This document shows positions 52,064 through 61,705 of a DNA stretch of 64,000 nucleotides, piece after piece. The translations under genes were made by a program, and so were the position numbers. The stretch lies in the NCBI RefSeq assembly GCF_008271295.1, contig NZ_VTOY01000001.1, positions 186,001 to 250,000 of the forward strand, in the 5' to 3' direction. Under the pieces are notes generated by a model, which saw nothing but the letters and a program-made list of their open reading frames with translations, searched no databases and was not told where the DNA came from. This DNA is from Pseudoselenomonas ruminis (GTDB lineage: Bacteria > Bacillota > Negativicutes > Selenomonadales > Selenomonadaceae). Numbering within the stretch: the first letter of the stretch is position 1; every line of letters starts with the position of its first letter.

Positions 52064-53779
52064 ATGTGGTGCAAAAATTGTAAGATTGAGACTTTAGACA
52101 AAAAATGCCCGGTTTGTGGTAGTACGACAATCGAGGATATTCCAACAGAAATTTATTATTGTAGGCATTGTCAAACACCGGTTATAAAATATGTCAATGA
52201 TTCCCAAAAGGAAGATTGTCCGCTATGTCATAAAAAGTTGAAATATATGGCGACGGATTTACGTCCAGTATTTCCCGAGGAACGGCGATTGTTGGAGCTG
52301 TTGTTGAAAAAAGATATATATAGTCTACAGACGTCAGCAATATGGGCTAACAAAAACCGTTACTATATAGATGGAAAGAGTACTGTTATATCTCGTGAGA
52401 TATATGCGGCGACAAATACCAAAGAGATACGAATAGCTTTACAGGAAAGCGATATAGGAAAATATAGAGAGGCTTTTCAGTGTCAAATGGATTTGTTTGT
52501 GGAGGCTAATCGTGAGCATTTGTTTTCTATTATCGAAGAAGCCCATGAGTTTATTCGAAAGGAAGCTAGTAGATATCCGCAAGAAAATATAGTGCTATCT
52601 TTTTCAGGGGGGAAGGATTCTACCGTGGTAGCCGATATCGTAACTAAGGCGTTAAGTAACCCTAGCTTAGTACATATATTTGGAAATACCACGCTGGAAT
52701 TTCCTATGACCTTGGATTATGCGAAAAGGTTTAGGGAGGAGCATCCCCAGGCAATATTTCAAATAGCTGAGAATAGAGAACAGAATTTTATGGATATGTG
52801 TGCGGAGATTGGACCGCCGGCACGAATGATGCGCTGGTGCTGTTCTATGTTCAAAACAGGTCCTATCACCCGCATTATCAGCAATCTGTATCGCAATCAG
52901 CAGATTTTGACATTTTACGGAATTCGCAAGTATGAGTCGGTAAGCCGCAGTAAGTACAATCGGGTAGAGCAGAATACTGAATCCGTGAAAATCCAGCAGC
53001 AGACAGTGGCCGCCCCTATTTTTAACTGGAAAGACATCGATGTCTGGTTGTATATCCTGTCGGAAAAGATTGATTTTAACGATGCATATCGCTTGGGATA
53101 TGACCGTGTAGGCTGCTATTGCTGCCCTAACAACAATAGCAGGGCACAGTTTTTGTCTAGCATCTATATGCCAGATAAGTCAACGGAGTGGAGAGACTTT
53201 TTGATTGATTTTGCCAAGAAAATAGGAAAAGCCGATGCAGAAGTATATGTGGATACCGGCAAATGGAAGGCTCGTCAAGGCGGAAATGGGTTGGCGGCAG
53301 CCAAAACAGTGAAATTGCAGTTTACCAACTGTACAGCGGAGGAATATTCTAAAATTTATAAGCTGTTCCGTCCTTATGATGATGAGTTGATCAATATGTT
53401 CACACCTTTTGGCAAGGTAGCTAGGGATTTAGGGCAGAAACTGTTGCAGGAAACCATTATCTTGGATGTTAAGAGCAATGTTCCTATACTATCATTGCAG
53501 CCATTTGTTCAGGATGGCTACGAATATGCTGTCAAGGTAAAGACGTTGAATGTGAAAGACCATGAAGAGCTGCAGCGATTGGTAGGGTATCAGATCCGGA
53601 AATTTAATGCTTGTCGTCGTTGCTTGAAATGTGAATCGCTTTGTCGTACAGGAGCGATTTCCATCATTGGAAATTCCTATTATATTGATCCAGACAAATG
53701 CGTTCATTGCTATAAGTGCATGAATGCTAAATATTTGGCTGGCGGCTGTATGATGGATAAATACCTGCGTACAAAATGA
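52064..53779 (+). CDS. sspD: PAPS-reductase-like ATP pyrophosphatase SspD with zinc ribbons and ferredoxin tail
   Basis: The 571-residue protein carries the PP-loop SGGKDS at 181-186, the hallmark of the adenylating sulfur-transfer enzymes DndC/SspD. It is expected to activate the DNA backbone or accept sulfur from SspA during phosphorothioation. Two N-terminal zinc ribbons (CxxC at 3/6, 15/18, 33/36, 52/55), an internal GCYCCPNNN cluster and a C-terminal ferredoxin-like domain (CRRCLKCESLC and CVHCYKC) suggest Fe-S-assisted sulfur chemistry. GAGAGGG precedes the ATG. It is the first gene of the operon, 29 bases before sspB. Confidence 0.85.
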   Translation: MWCKNCKIETLDKKCPVCGSTTIEDIPTEIYYCRHCQTPVIKYVNDSQKEDCPLCHKKLKYMATDLRPVFPEERRLLELLLKKDIYSLQTSAIWANKNRYYIDGKSTVISREIYAATNTKEIRIALQESDIGKYREAFQCQMDLFVEANREHLFSIIEEAHEFIRKEASRYPQENIVLSFSGGKDSTVVADIVTKALSNPSLVHIFGNTTLEFPMTLDYAKRFREEHPQAIFQIAENREQNFMDMCAEIGPPARMMRWCCSMFKTGPITRIISNLYRNQQILTFYGIRKYESVSRSKYNRVEQNTESVKIQQQTVAAPIFNWKDIDVWLYILSEKIDFNDAYRLGYDRVGCYCCPNNNSRAQFLSSIYMPDKSTEWRDFLIDFAKKIGKADAEVYVDTGKWKARQGGNGLAAAKTVKLQFTNCTAEEYSKIYKLFRPYDDELINMFTPFGKVARDLGQKLLQETIILDVKSNVPILSLQPFVQDGYEYAVKVKTLNVKDHEELQRLVGYQIRKFNACRRCLKCESLCRTGAISIIGNSYYIDPDKCVHCYKCMNAKYLAGGCMMDKYLRTK

Positions 53780-53808
53780 ATACATTAGTTAAGAGGGAGA
53801 AATAGATA

Positions 53809-54711
53809 ATGAAATTTCGGGGCCATGAGACATTCTTTATCCGTAAGGGATGGCTAACTAAGGGCATGAAATATGTAAAAAAGAATGCAGCTGTGTTTGT
53901 CAGTAAAGAAGAAAAGCCAATGGACGTTTTGGGAATCGGTTCAAATATGGTAAAGTCCCTGCGATATTGGATGCAGATTGCTGGTATTACAGAGGAGAGA
54001 AAATCAGGCAAAAGAGTACAGTTCTTCACTGAAATTGGAGAGCTCATCTATAAATATGACCGTTATATTGAAGAACAAGGAACGCTGGCACTTTTACAAT
54101 ATAAATTGGCGAATAATAAAGATGAAGCAACAGCATGGTATTACTTTTTTAATCATTTTAAAGTACAGGAGTTTACTAAGGATGATTTTATTAATAATAT
54201 AAAGACCTGGTTGGTTATGGAAGATGAAAGTGTCACAGTGGCAGAGCGTTCCTTGCAGGATGACTTTAACTGTATTGTCAACACGTATTTGCCACGATAT
54301 AAGATAAGTTCTAAATATATATCACCTGAAAATAATATAGCTTGTCCCTTGGGGGAGTTAGGCTTGATTGATTACGTAAATCGAGAGAATAAGATTTATC
54401 GTAAGAATATTGTAGCAGCTGATCAGATACCGCCACAAATTGCTTGGGCTTTGATTTTATCTAAGCATGAGGGGCAGACGGAAATTAGTTTGGATAAGCT
54501 TTTAAATGAAGACGGTAGCATTGGACGGGCCTTTAATATGGATATCGTTACTTTGCTGATGATTTTGCGTAGAATCGAAAAAATGGGAAGTCTGAAGATT
54601 GTACGGACTGCAGGTCTTGATGTGGTAAGAGTGCTTAGAGCGGAAACAGCCATAGAAAACATCGAGGCGTACTATAAGGAAATTTGGGAAGAGCAAAAGG
54701 TGGATGGATAA
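53809..54711 (+). CDS. sspB: DUF4007 protein SspB
   Basis: The 300-residue protein begins MKFRGHETFFIRKGWLTKG and continues VLGIGSNMVKSLRYWMQIAG, the defining pattern of DUF4007. In characterised Ssp systems the DUF4007 protein is the DNA-binding/nicking component of single-strand phosphorothioation. That role is transferred here from the family and gene context. The C-terminal part is a winged-helix-like segment (RRIEKMGSLKIVRTAGLDVV). GAGGGAG precedes the ATG. The sspC ATG follows its stop directly. Confidence 0.87.
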   Translation: MKFRGHETFFIRKGWLTKGMKYVKKNAAVFVSKEEKPMDVLGIGSNMVKSLRYWMQIAGITEERKSGKRVQFFTEIGELIYKYDRYIEEQGTLALLQYKLANNKDEATAWYYFFNHFKVQEFTKDDFINNIKTWLVMEDESVTVAERSLQDDFNCIVNTYLPRYKISSKYISPENNIACPLGELGLIDYVNRENKIYRKNIVAADQIPPQIAWALILSKHEGQTEISLDKLLNEDGSIGRAFNMDIVTLLMILRRIEKMGSLKIVRTAGLDVVRVLRAETAIENIEAYYKEIWEEQKVDG

Positions 54712-57700
54712 ATGATAAAAATTGCATCGGGATTTCAATATTCAGTAAATTTGGGGTATGACTTAAACCATGATGAGAAGATAGAAAATTTCATCCCTAC
54801 TAATTCTGCTTTAGACTTCATGGAAGATGTATTAAGATCCACGGAGATATCTTCTACGGAAAGAGCCAGAGTGCTTATTGGCGCTTATGGTAGGGGAAAA
54901 TCTCATATGGTGCTGACTACGCTGTCGTTGCTCCTAAAAAAAGATAGAGCAAAATTTCGACATTTGTTGCCAAAACTACAAGAACGAGTGGAATTGGCTC
55001 AAGAAATTGAACGATATTATAACTCTATGGATAAATTGTTGCCTGTGATTATTTCTGGCAGCAGCACAAGTATTCCACAGGCTTTTTTGACAGCTTTGGA
55101 GCATACTTTGCGGGATGAAAATATGTTGAATATCATGCCGGATACCAACTATCAAGCGGCTATTCGCTGTGTGCATAAATGGAAAAATGAATTTCCTGAA
55201 ACCTATAAGAATTTTATCGCTATGATTACCGGAACAGTAGCGGATTTTCTGAATCGGTTAGAAAGCTATGATATATTAGCATATCAGGAATTTGAAAAAC
55301 TGTATCCACAACTTACTGCAGGCAGTGTGTTTAATCCCTTTATTGGCTTTGATGTGGTAGAACTATATGAGAGTGTATTAGACTGTCTTAAGGATAAAGG
55401 TTATACAGGAATTTATGTGGTATATGATGAGTTTAGTAAATTTCTCGAAGCAAATATTCAAGGGGCATCTGTCAGTGATACAAAGCTTTTACAGGATTTC
55501 GCTGAAAAATGCAATCGCAGTGGAGCGAAACAGTTGCATTTGCTGTTGATTTCTCATAAAGAAATTGCAAACTATATCGATAAGCTGCCAAAGCAGAAAA
55601 CAGATGGTTGGCGTGGTGTTTCCGAGCGTTTTAAACATATCCATTTAAGTGATGACTACGAACAGACATATGGCATAATTGGTACGGCTATACAGAAAGA
55701 TGAAGATAAATGGCAGAAATTTCAGCAAGAATATGCAGGTAAATTTAACGAATTGGAAATGCTGTATGATCAGCATGATATACTAAAGGAATTCTCAGCA
55801 AAAGAAAAGCTTGAATTTATATTGTCATGTTATCCTTTGCATCCTGTTACTACCTTTATCTTGCCACGATTAGCGGAAAAGATTGCGCAAAATGAACGTA
55901 CACTGTTTACTTTTCTGTCAGCAGATAGTCGTTTTACATTGGTAGATTTTTTGCGCCAGAATACTAGCGGATTCCGTTTGCTAACTCCGGATTATGTTTT
56001 TGACTATTTTATGCCGTTGTTAGAGAAGGAAGTCTATGCTGATGAAATACACAAAACCTACATCTTGGCAAAAAATATCCTAAGCAAAGTAGCCGGCGAT
56101 TCCCTGCAAGAAAAAATCATTAAAATTCTTGCATTGATATACATGGTCGAGCAGTTTGAGTTGTTACAGCCAATACAAGAAGAAATAGAGCGAATTTTGC
56201 AGCAGGAGTATTCTGCGGCCGAGATTGATAAAGCGCTAAGATCTTTGATTGCCAAAGAATATGTTATTTATCTCAAGCGTAGCAATGGCTATCTTTGTCT
56301 AAAACAATCATCAGGTGTTGATATCTATCAAAAAATAGCGGATTACACGGCAGCTAATGCCAATTATGATATAAAAAATATCTTGAATACAATGAACTTT
56401 GATCGCTATATGTATCCGGCAAGATATAACGATGAACGAGAGATAACCCGGTTCTTTGCTTTTGAATTTATACATGCCAGTGAAGTAGATATAAATGTTG
56501 ATTGGGAAATCAAGAGTGAAACAATCATGGCGGATGGTGTTATTTATGCTATATTAGTGGATTCTGAAGAAGAATTAACTGCTATGCATGAAATACTGCC
56601 TGAGATTACTGCGAAATATAATCGTTTTATTTTTGTTTTGCCTAAGCAACATGTAGATATCAAAGAAAAGCTATTAGAACTCCATGCAGTAGATGGATTA
56701 AGAGAAGATGCTATAGGGGATGCTGTATTGTACGGCGAATATGATTTAGTTTATAGCGATCTTTATGATGTACTGCGTACTTTTGTTCAATCCTATACGA
56801 GGCCAGAGAGTGGAAAGGCTGTTTACTATTATAAGGGAGAAATAGAGAGAATTCATCGTCGTTCACAATTGTCTCGGCTTTTATCTAATATATGCAATAA
56901 TATTTATCGGTTTACTCCGGTTATTAATAATGAAGTTATCAATAAAAATGAATTGACAACTACAGCAATCAATAGCTGTTATAAAGTCCTAGCTGCTATC
57001 CTGCGTACAGAGGTTGAACCGGAATTAGGATTGACTGGTACAGGACAGGATGTATCTATTATGCGTAGTACACTTATGCAGACAAAAATATTGACAGCAG
57101 ATGATGATGGCTGGTTATTTAATCGTGATACAGGCGATAAATGCATGGACATGGTGCTGGAAACGATATATCACTTTATGGAAGAGCCGGCAGCAAATAG
57201 CAAAAGACGTAGTTTTGCAGAACTCTATCAGATCTTGACAGCACCTCAGGGACCTTTTGGTCTTAGACGTGGCATCATTCCGATATACGTGGCAGTGGCT
57301 TTGCATAGTCATAAGAAAAATGTTCTTATCTATGACCAAGGGGAACCAGTCAATATTACGGCCGATGTATTGCAACAAATAAATGCCCAGCCGGAAAAGT
57401 TCTTTTTAGAGAAAATTAACTGGTCAAGTAATAAAGAAGACTATATCAAAGAATTGGATATCATTTTTGCTGATCATATCACGAAAGCTGAAAGCAAAAG
57501 GGATATATTTGAGCATGTGGCTAGAGGTATGTTCAAGTGGTATGTATCTTTGTCAAAATACAGCAGAGATATGCGACGGCTGCCTGATGGCGCTAAGGTA
57601 TCAGCGGAAATAATGGCTTTTCGCAAGGTAGTAAAAGATAATTGCAATGCCAACGAATTACTTTTTGACAAGTTGCCTAAGATCTTTGGTTTTGAAATAG

Positions 57701-58311
57701 AAGAGGTGACAGAGCTGTGTCAAGCAATAAGGCGGAGTAAGGAATTTTTTGATCAGTCTATGACTGATTTAGAATTGGCTGCAGCCAAAGAATTACGGCG
57801 GGTTTTTCAACAGGATCAGCCTGAACGTGCTTCGCTGGTCTCCATTATGCTGGATTACTGTGATAATTTGCCGCAAGCTGTATTTGAGAAAATATTTCCA
57901 GATGGCACAGGGAGATTTTTAGAAATTTGTCGTATTGAACATAATAATGATAAAGAATTGCTTACGGACATTGTGCGAGAGGCCACAGGCCTACGGTTGA
58001 ATGACTGGAGCGATGAAACTTTTGACATTTTTAAGTCGAGAATTAAAGGATATAAGAAAACAGTTGCGGATTTTTCTGTGACGAGTAAAGATGAGGCGAT
58101 TTCTCTTAATGAGGGTTTTGCGGGTTATGAGTTTATGTTTTTGAACGCTCAAGGGAAAGCTGCGAAGAAAAGATTTGCTAAAGTTGATTATTCGCCACGG
58201 GCTAAACTATTGCGTAATAGTTTGCTTTCTAGTATTGATGCCATGGGGCAGTCGATTTCGGAAGAGGAAAAACGGCAGGTGTTAGCTGAAATTCTGCAGG
58301 AGTATTGTTAA
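54712..58311 (+). CDS. sspC: Large P-loop ATPase SspC
   Basis: The 1199-residue protein has Walker A GAYGRGKS at 57-64 and Walker B YVVYDEFSK at about 235-243, followed by arginine-containing and helical segments. The remaining 800 residues lack recognisable motifs. In Ssp loci the sspC product is a large ATPase essential for modification and presumed to remodel DNA or partner proteins. Gene position between the DUF4007 protein and the cysteine desulfurase supports the assignment. There is no nuclease signature and no membrane segment. It abuts sspB without a gap and is 10 bases before sspA. Confidence 0.82.
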   Translation: MIKIASGFQYSVNLGYDLNHDEKIENFIPTNSALDFMEDVLRSTEISSTERARVLIGAYGRGKSHMVLTTLSLLLKKDRAKFRHLLPKLQERVELAQEIERYYNSMDKLLPVIISGSSTSIPQAFLTALEHTLRDENMLNIMPDTNYQAAIRCVHKWKNEFPETYKNFIAMITGTVADFLNRLESYDILAYQEFEKLYPQLTAGSVFNPFIGFDVVELYESVLDCLKDKGYTGIYVVYDEFSKFLEANIQGASVSDTKLLQDFAEKCNRSGAKQLHLLLISHKEIANYIDKLPKQKTDGWRGVSERFKHIHLSDDYEQTYGIIGTAIQKDEDKWQKFQQEYAGKFNELEMLYDQHDILKEFSAKEKLEFILSCYPLHPVTTFILPRLAEKIAQNERTLFTFLSADSRFTLVDFLRQNTSGFRLLTPDYVFDYFMPLLEKEVYADEIHKTYILAKNILSKVAGDSLQEKIIKILALIYMVEQFELLQPIQEEIERILQQEYSAAEIDKALRSLIAKEYVIYLKRSNGYLCLKQSSGVDIYQKIADYTAANANYDIKNILNTMNFDRYMYPARYNDEREITRFFAFEFIHASEVDINVDWEIKSETIMADGVIYAILVDSEEELTAMHEILPEITAKYNRFIFVLPKQHVDIKEKLLELHAVDGLREDAIGDAVLYGEYDLVYSDLYDVLRTFVQSYTRPESGKAVYYYKGEIERIHRRSQLSRLLSNICNNIYRFTPVINNEVINKNELTTTAINSCYKVLAAILRTEVEPELGLTGTGQDVSIMRSTLMQTKILTADDDGWLFNRDTGDKCMDMVLETIYHFMEEPAANSKRRSFAELYQILTAPQGPFGLRRGIIPIYVAVALHSHKKNVLIYDQGEPVNITADVLQQINAQPEKFFLEKINWSSNKEDYIKELDIIFADHITKAESKRDIFEHVARGMFKWYVSLSKYSRDMRRLPDGAKVSAEIMAFRKVVKDNCNANELLFDKLPKIFGFEIEEVTELCQAIRRSKEFFDQSMTDLELAAAKELRRVFQQDQPERASLVSIMLDYCDNLPQAVFEKIFPDGTGRFLEICRIEHNNDKELLTDIVREATGLRLNDWSDETFDIFKSRIKGYKKTVADFSVTSKDEAISLNEGFAGYEFMFLNAQGKAAKKRFAKVDYSPRAKLLRNSLLSSIDAMGQSISEEEKRQVLAEILQEYC

Positions 58312-58321
58312 GGAGAATCAT

Positions 58322-59458
58322 ATGGTATATTTCAATAATGCCGCTACTACATATCCTAAACCAGCGGCGGTTTATGAGGCGATGGATGAGTATTACCGTA
58401 ATAATGCCGGTAGTTTGGGGCGCGGCGGCAAGGAAATGAAATCTGCAGGGACGTTGGTAGCAGACACTAGACAGTTGCTCAAGGAATTATTGCATACATC
58501 CCTGCATGAAGTTATTTTTACGCCCACGGCAACCTTAGCATTAAATATGATAATACAAGGCTTAATGAAGCGGCCGGTAAAAAATGTTTATATCACGCCT
58601 TTTGAGCATAACGCAGTGACTCGGGTTTTGCATGCCTATGCTGATAAGATCAATTTGCGAATCTTAGCCGTGAATAAAGATTGCTCTTTTGATTTGGAAC
58701 GTATCGGCTATCAGTTCGCGGACTGTCAGCCAGATTTGGTTATCATGTCTCATGCTAGTAATGTTATTGGGGTAATAACACCAGTGGCAGAAGTGTTTGC
58801 TTTAGCCAAAAAGTATGAGGCTATCACTGTGGTGGACATGGCTCAAACAGCTGGGCTCGTGGATTTTGATATAGCAAAAGCAAAATGTGATTTTGCTGTA
58901 TTTGCAGGACACAAAACGTTATATGGGCCTACTGGAATATCAGGATTCCTGATGAATCCTGACGTAGAATTGCCTACGATATTGTATGGCGGGACGGGAA
59001 TAGACTCTGCTAATCAAGATATGCCCAAGGATATACCGGCTCGCTATGAAATGGGAACTCCGAATATGGTGGCTATCGCAGGGTTGCATGCAGCATTGAT
59101 GAAACTGAAAGAAAATAATATATCGAGTTACTATTGGCAAGAACAAGATAATAGAAAGCATCTGTTAGATGTTTTAAATAATTATGACTTCGTAAGACTG
59201 GTAGGGATTAATAATAATTTGGATTATGTTGGTGTAGTTTCTTTCATCATAGATGGGATCAGCAGTGACAGTGCAGGACAATTATTTTCAAGATTAGGAG
59301 TAGAACTAAGAACAGGCCTGCATTGTGCACCGTTAGCACATGAATTTTTGGGAACATATCCTGCTGGAACTATACGTACAAGTGTGGGGATATATACTAA
59401 TGAAGAAGATTTATTACGATTAAACGATTCTTTATATTATATTAAAAGTAATTTATAA
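58322..59458 (+). CDS. sspA: Cysteine desulfurase SspA
   Basis: The 378-residue PLP enzyme of the NifS/SufS class V family removes sulfur from cysteine as a persulfide. Visible residues are FNNAATTYPKPAAV at the start, cofactor-binding EHNAVTR and SHASNVIG, Schiff-base Lys198 in AGHKTLYGPTG and catalytic Cys335 in RTGLHCAPLAHE. AAGGAG precedes the ATG. Location after the ATPase and before the restriction gene makes it the sulfur donor for DNA modification rather than a housekeeping IscS. Confidence 0.93.
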   Translation: MVYFNNAATTYPKPAAVYEAMDEYYRNNAGSLGRGGKEMKSAGTLVADTRQLLKELLHTSLHEVIFTPTATLALNMIIQGLMKRPVKNVYITPFEHNAVTRVLHAYADKINLRILAVNKDCSFDLERIGYQFADCQPDLVIMSHASNVIGVITPVAEVFALAKKYEAITVVDMAQTAGLVDFDIAKAKCDFAVFAGHKTLYGPTGISGFLMNPDVELPTILYGGTGIDSANQDMPKDIPARYEMGTPNMVAIAGLHAALMKLKENNISSYYWQEQDNRKHLLDVLNNYDFVRLVGINNNLDYVGVVSFIIDGISSDSAGQLFSRLGVELRTGLHCAPLAHEFLGTYPAGTIRTSVGIYTNEEDLLRLNDSLYYIKSNL

Positions 59459-59507
59459 GGCAATAGATATCAGCTAGTATGTTTAAAAAAATAATGGAGG
59501 AAATATC

Positions 59508-61694
59508 GTGGGCGTTAATGCGAATAATAAAAAATCATTTAATGAATTATTGAAAAATGAAATAAATGGTGATTTGGTTTTGCCTGATTTTCAACGAGGA
59601 TTTGTATGGAAAATAGATCAACAAAAAGCATTGGCAGCTACTTTTTTGACGAGGATACCTTTAACAAGTTTGCTCCTTTTGCAAGGGACTAAAAAAGATT
59701 TTGGATATAAGAGATTATGCGTTAAAAATAAGGAGATAAGTGATGTGTCGACTGAAGATGCTAGATGTATCTTTTTGCTCGACGGACAACAGCGTTTGTC
59801 TACGCTAAAAAATGTTTTTTCAGATGTTTATAGTAGTTGTAATGGAGAATGGGAAAGCGTATTTGATAAAATAGATAATAAATTAAAATATCGTTGGTTT
59901 ATAAATTTGTGGTCTAATAAGAGAGTTGATGAAAATACAGAATTTGATGATGTATTTGGAATAGAGAGATTATCAAAACCAAAGCAATTGGATAAATTAG
60001 AACCTGTAGATTTAATTGATTATATTGAATATAGAAAAATAAAGAAGGGGGATGTAAAAAATAAAGAAAATATAAAATGGTGGCATCCTTCTTTCTTATA
60101 TTTTAGTGATAATAGAACTCCAGCCTATGAATCTAAAAAAAGGGCTGCTGAAGAATATATGATTCCATTATATAAGTTTTTTAGTGATGAAAATTCCAAT
60201 GTTAAAGTTACAGCAATAATTACTGCGATAGCAAAATCTAGAGCAGAAGCTCTAAAGGCTGAAATAGCTGAAGGGGTAAAGGAGGTAGATGAAATATTTG
60301 TGGAGGAAGAACAACGGAAATTATATGATGAGAAGCCTGAGGTGGCATGGGAAGAGTTGAGGAATAACTGGGCTGATGCAATGAATGAAATGGTAGCAAA
60401 GACTGTAAGTCAAGATATATACTTCATTGAATTAAATGCTGATGAAATTGGTCGTGCTGTTACAATTTTTGAAAATATGAATGCATCGGGGACAAGATTG
60501 TCTGTATTCGATTTAGTAGTAGCAAGAGCGGCTACAGGGAATAGAGGTTGTGATTCTTTAATAAGTTGTATAAACGAGCGGTTAAAAGAGGAATTTGCTA
60601 TACCAAATGCTTTAGCGTCTAATATTAAAGAAATGGTAAATATAGCAGAAGATATGAAACTCATTAAAGATGATGAAATCGATACTGATTTTAAAAATGC
60701 ATTTATATCTATGTTACCTGTAAAAAAGAAAATTGATAGTATTTCAAATAAGAACGGAAGTATGGTTAAGATATCATCGGATGATTTAAAGCAAAATAAA
60801 ATTTTAAAGCTATCATCAGATGAGATTTATTCCAGCGTTAATGATGTTATTGATGCATTGAAAAGAGCGTATGCTTTTCTTCAGTATAGATGTGGCTTGA
60901 TATCAATAAAAAACTTGTCATATAGATTGATGATTATTCCGATAGCATGTATTTTTTTGGATAAAGAAAGATGGAATAATAAAGTTATTTTAGATAGGGT
61001 TGAATGTTGGTATTGGGCATCGATATTTGACGGCTCTTTTTCTGCAAATCAAAACAATAAAAGTTCGGAAGATATAAAGAAATTATTTGATTTTGCGGTC
61101 GGCGGATATACGAGCATTTTTGATGAGCGGATTAATAATGTCTTTAATCTTAGGGGATATTCGGATCTTGATGCTTTATTAGGTACAGATGATTACTCTT
61201 GGAATGAAGCTATGCATCAAGGAATTTTATCGTATATTCTAAGCAGAAACCCGCTTGACTTTCAAAAAACTGCATCGATTCACTTGCGCGCCTGGGAGGC
61301 TGCGAGAAAGTTAACTGTATCTTATAATCATGTCGATTATGTAATCGACTTACATGATCATCATCTAATTCCGCTTTGTCAAGATATGGATAATAAGTAT
61401 AGTGATTCTGAAAAAAACTTACGGAAGGATAAGAAGTTCATTTTAAATTCACCGTTAAATCGAACATACATAACGTCTGAAGCAAACACTCGTATAAGTA
61501 AGGATAAAATTGATTCGTATATGAATGATATTAATGGCTATAGTACGAATGAACATTTTATACCAAGTTCATTGAAGAAAAAGAAAAATGAAAATAACGA
61601 AACGTATTATCGGAGAGTTTTAACAGATAGATATAAATTGTTGAGCGAAGAGATGAAAAAAGAACTTGAATATTTAAAACATGACAATGAGTAA
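59508..61694 (+). CDS. sspE: DUF262/HNH restriction protein SspE
   Basis: The 728-residue protein has an N-terminal DUF262 domain (PDFQRGFVW at 26-34, DGQQR at 92-96, IFENMNASGTRLSVFDL mid-protein) and a C-terminal DUF1524/HNH nuclease region from about 617 (HDHHLIP ... NSPLNRTYIT ... NTRI). DUF262 binds and hydrolyses nucleotides; in SspE it senses phosphorothioated DNA and the HNH domain nicks phage DNA. The start is GTG after TGGAGG. The gene is very AT-rich, more so than its neighbours. It lies 49 bases after sspA. Confidence 0.88.
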   Translation: MGVNANNKKSFNELLKNEINGDLVLPDFQRGFVWKIDQQKALAATFLTRIPLTSLLLLQGTKKDFGYKRLCVKNKEISDVSTEDARCIFLLDGQQRLSTLKNVFSDVYSSCNGEWESVFDKIDNKLKYRWFINLWSNKRVDENTEFDDVFGIERLSKPKQLDKLEPVDLIDYIEYRKIKKGDVKNKENIKWWHPSFLYFSDNRTPAYESKKRAAEEYMIPLYKFFSDENSNVKVTAIITAIAKSRAEALKAEIAEGVKEVDEIFVEEEQRKLYDEKPEVAWEELRNNWADAMNEMVAKTVSQDIYFIELNADEIGRAVTIFENMNASGTRLSVFDLVVARAATGNRGCDSLISCINERLKEEFAIPNALASNIKEMVNIAEDMKLIKDDEIDTDFKNAFISMLPVKKKIDSISNKNGSMVKISSDDLKQNKILKLSSDEIYSSVNDVIDALKRAYAFLQYRCGLISIKNLSYRLMIIPIACIFLDKERWNNKVILDRVECWYWASIFDGSFSANQNNKSSEDIKKLFDFAVGGYTSIFDERINNVFNLRGYSDLDALLGTDDYSWNEAMHQGILSYILSRNPLDFQKTASIHLRAWEAARKLTVSYNHVDYVIDLHDHHLIPLCQDMDNKYSDSEKNLRKDKKFILNSPLNRTYITSEANTRISKDKIDSYMNDINGYSTNEHFIPSSLKKKKNENNETYYRRVLTDRYKLLSEEMKKELEYLKHDNE

Positions 61695-61705
61695 TTGGAG
61701 GTGAT

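Noticed and set aside
51820-52101. Longer form of the XRE regulator starting at 52101
   Set aside because: It would place a low-complexity hydrophobic extension across both divergent promoters and into sspD. The ATG at 51819 has a good AGAGGTG site and begins directly at the helix-turn-helix.
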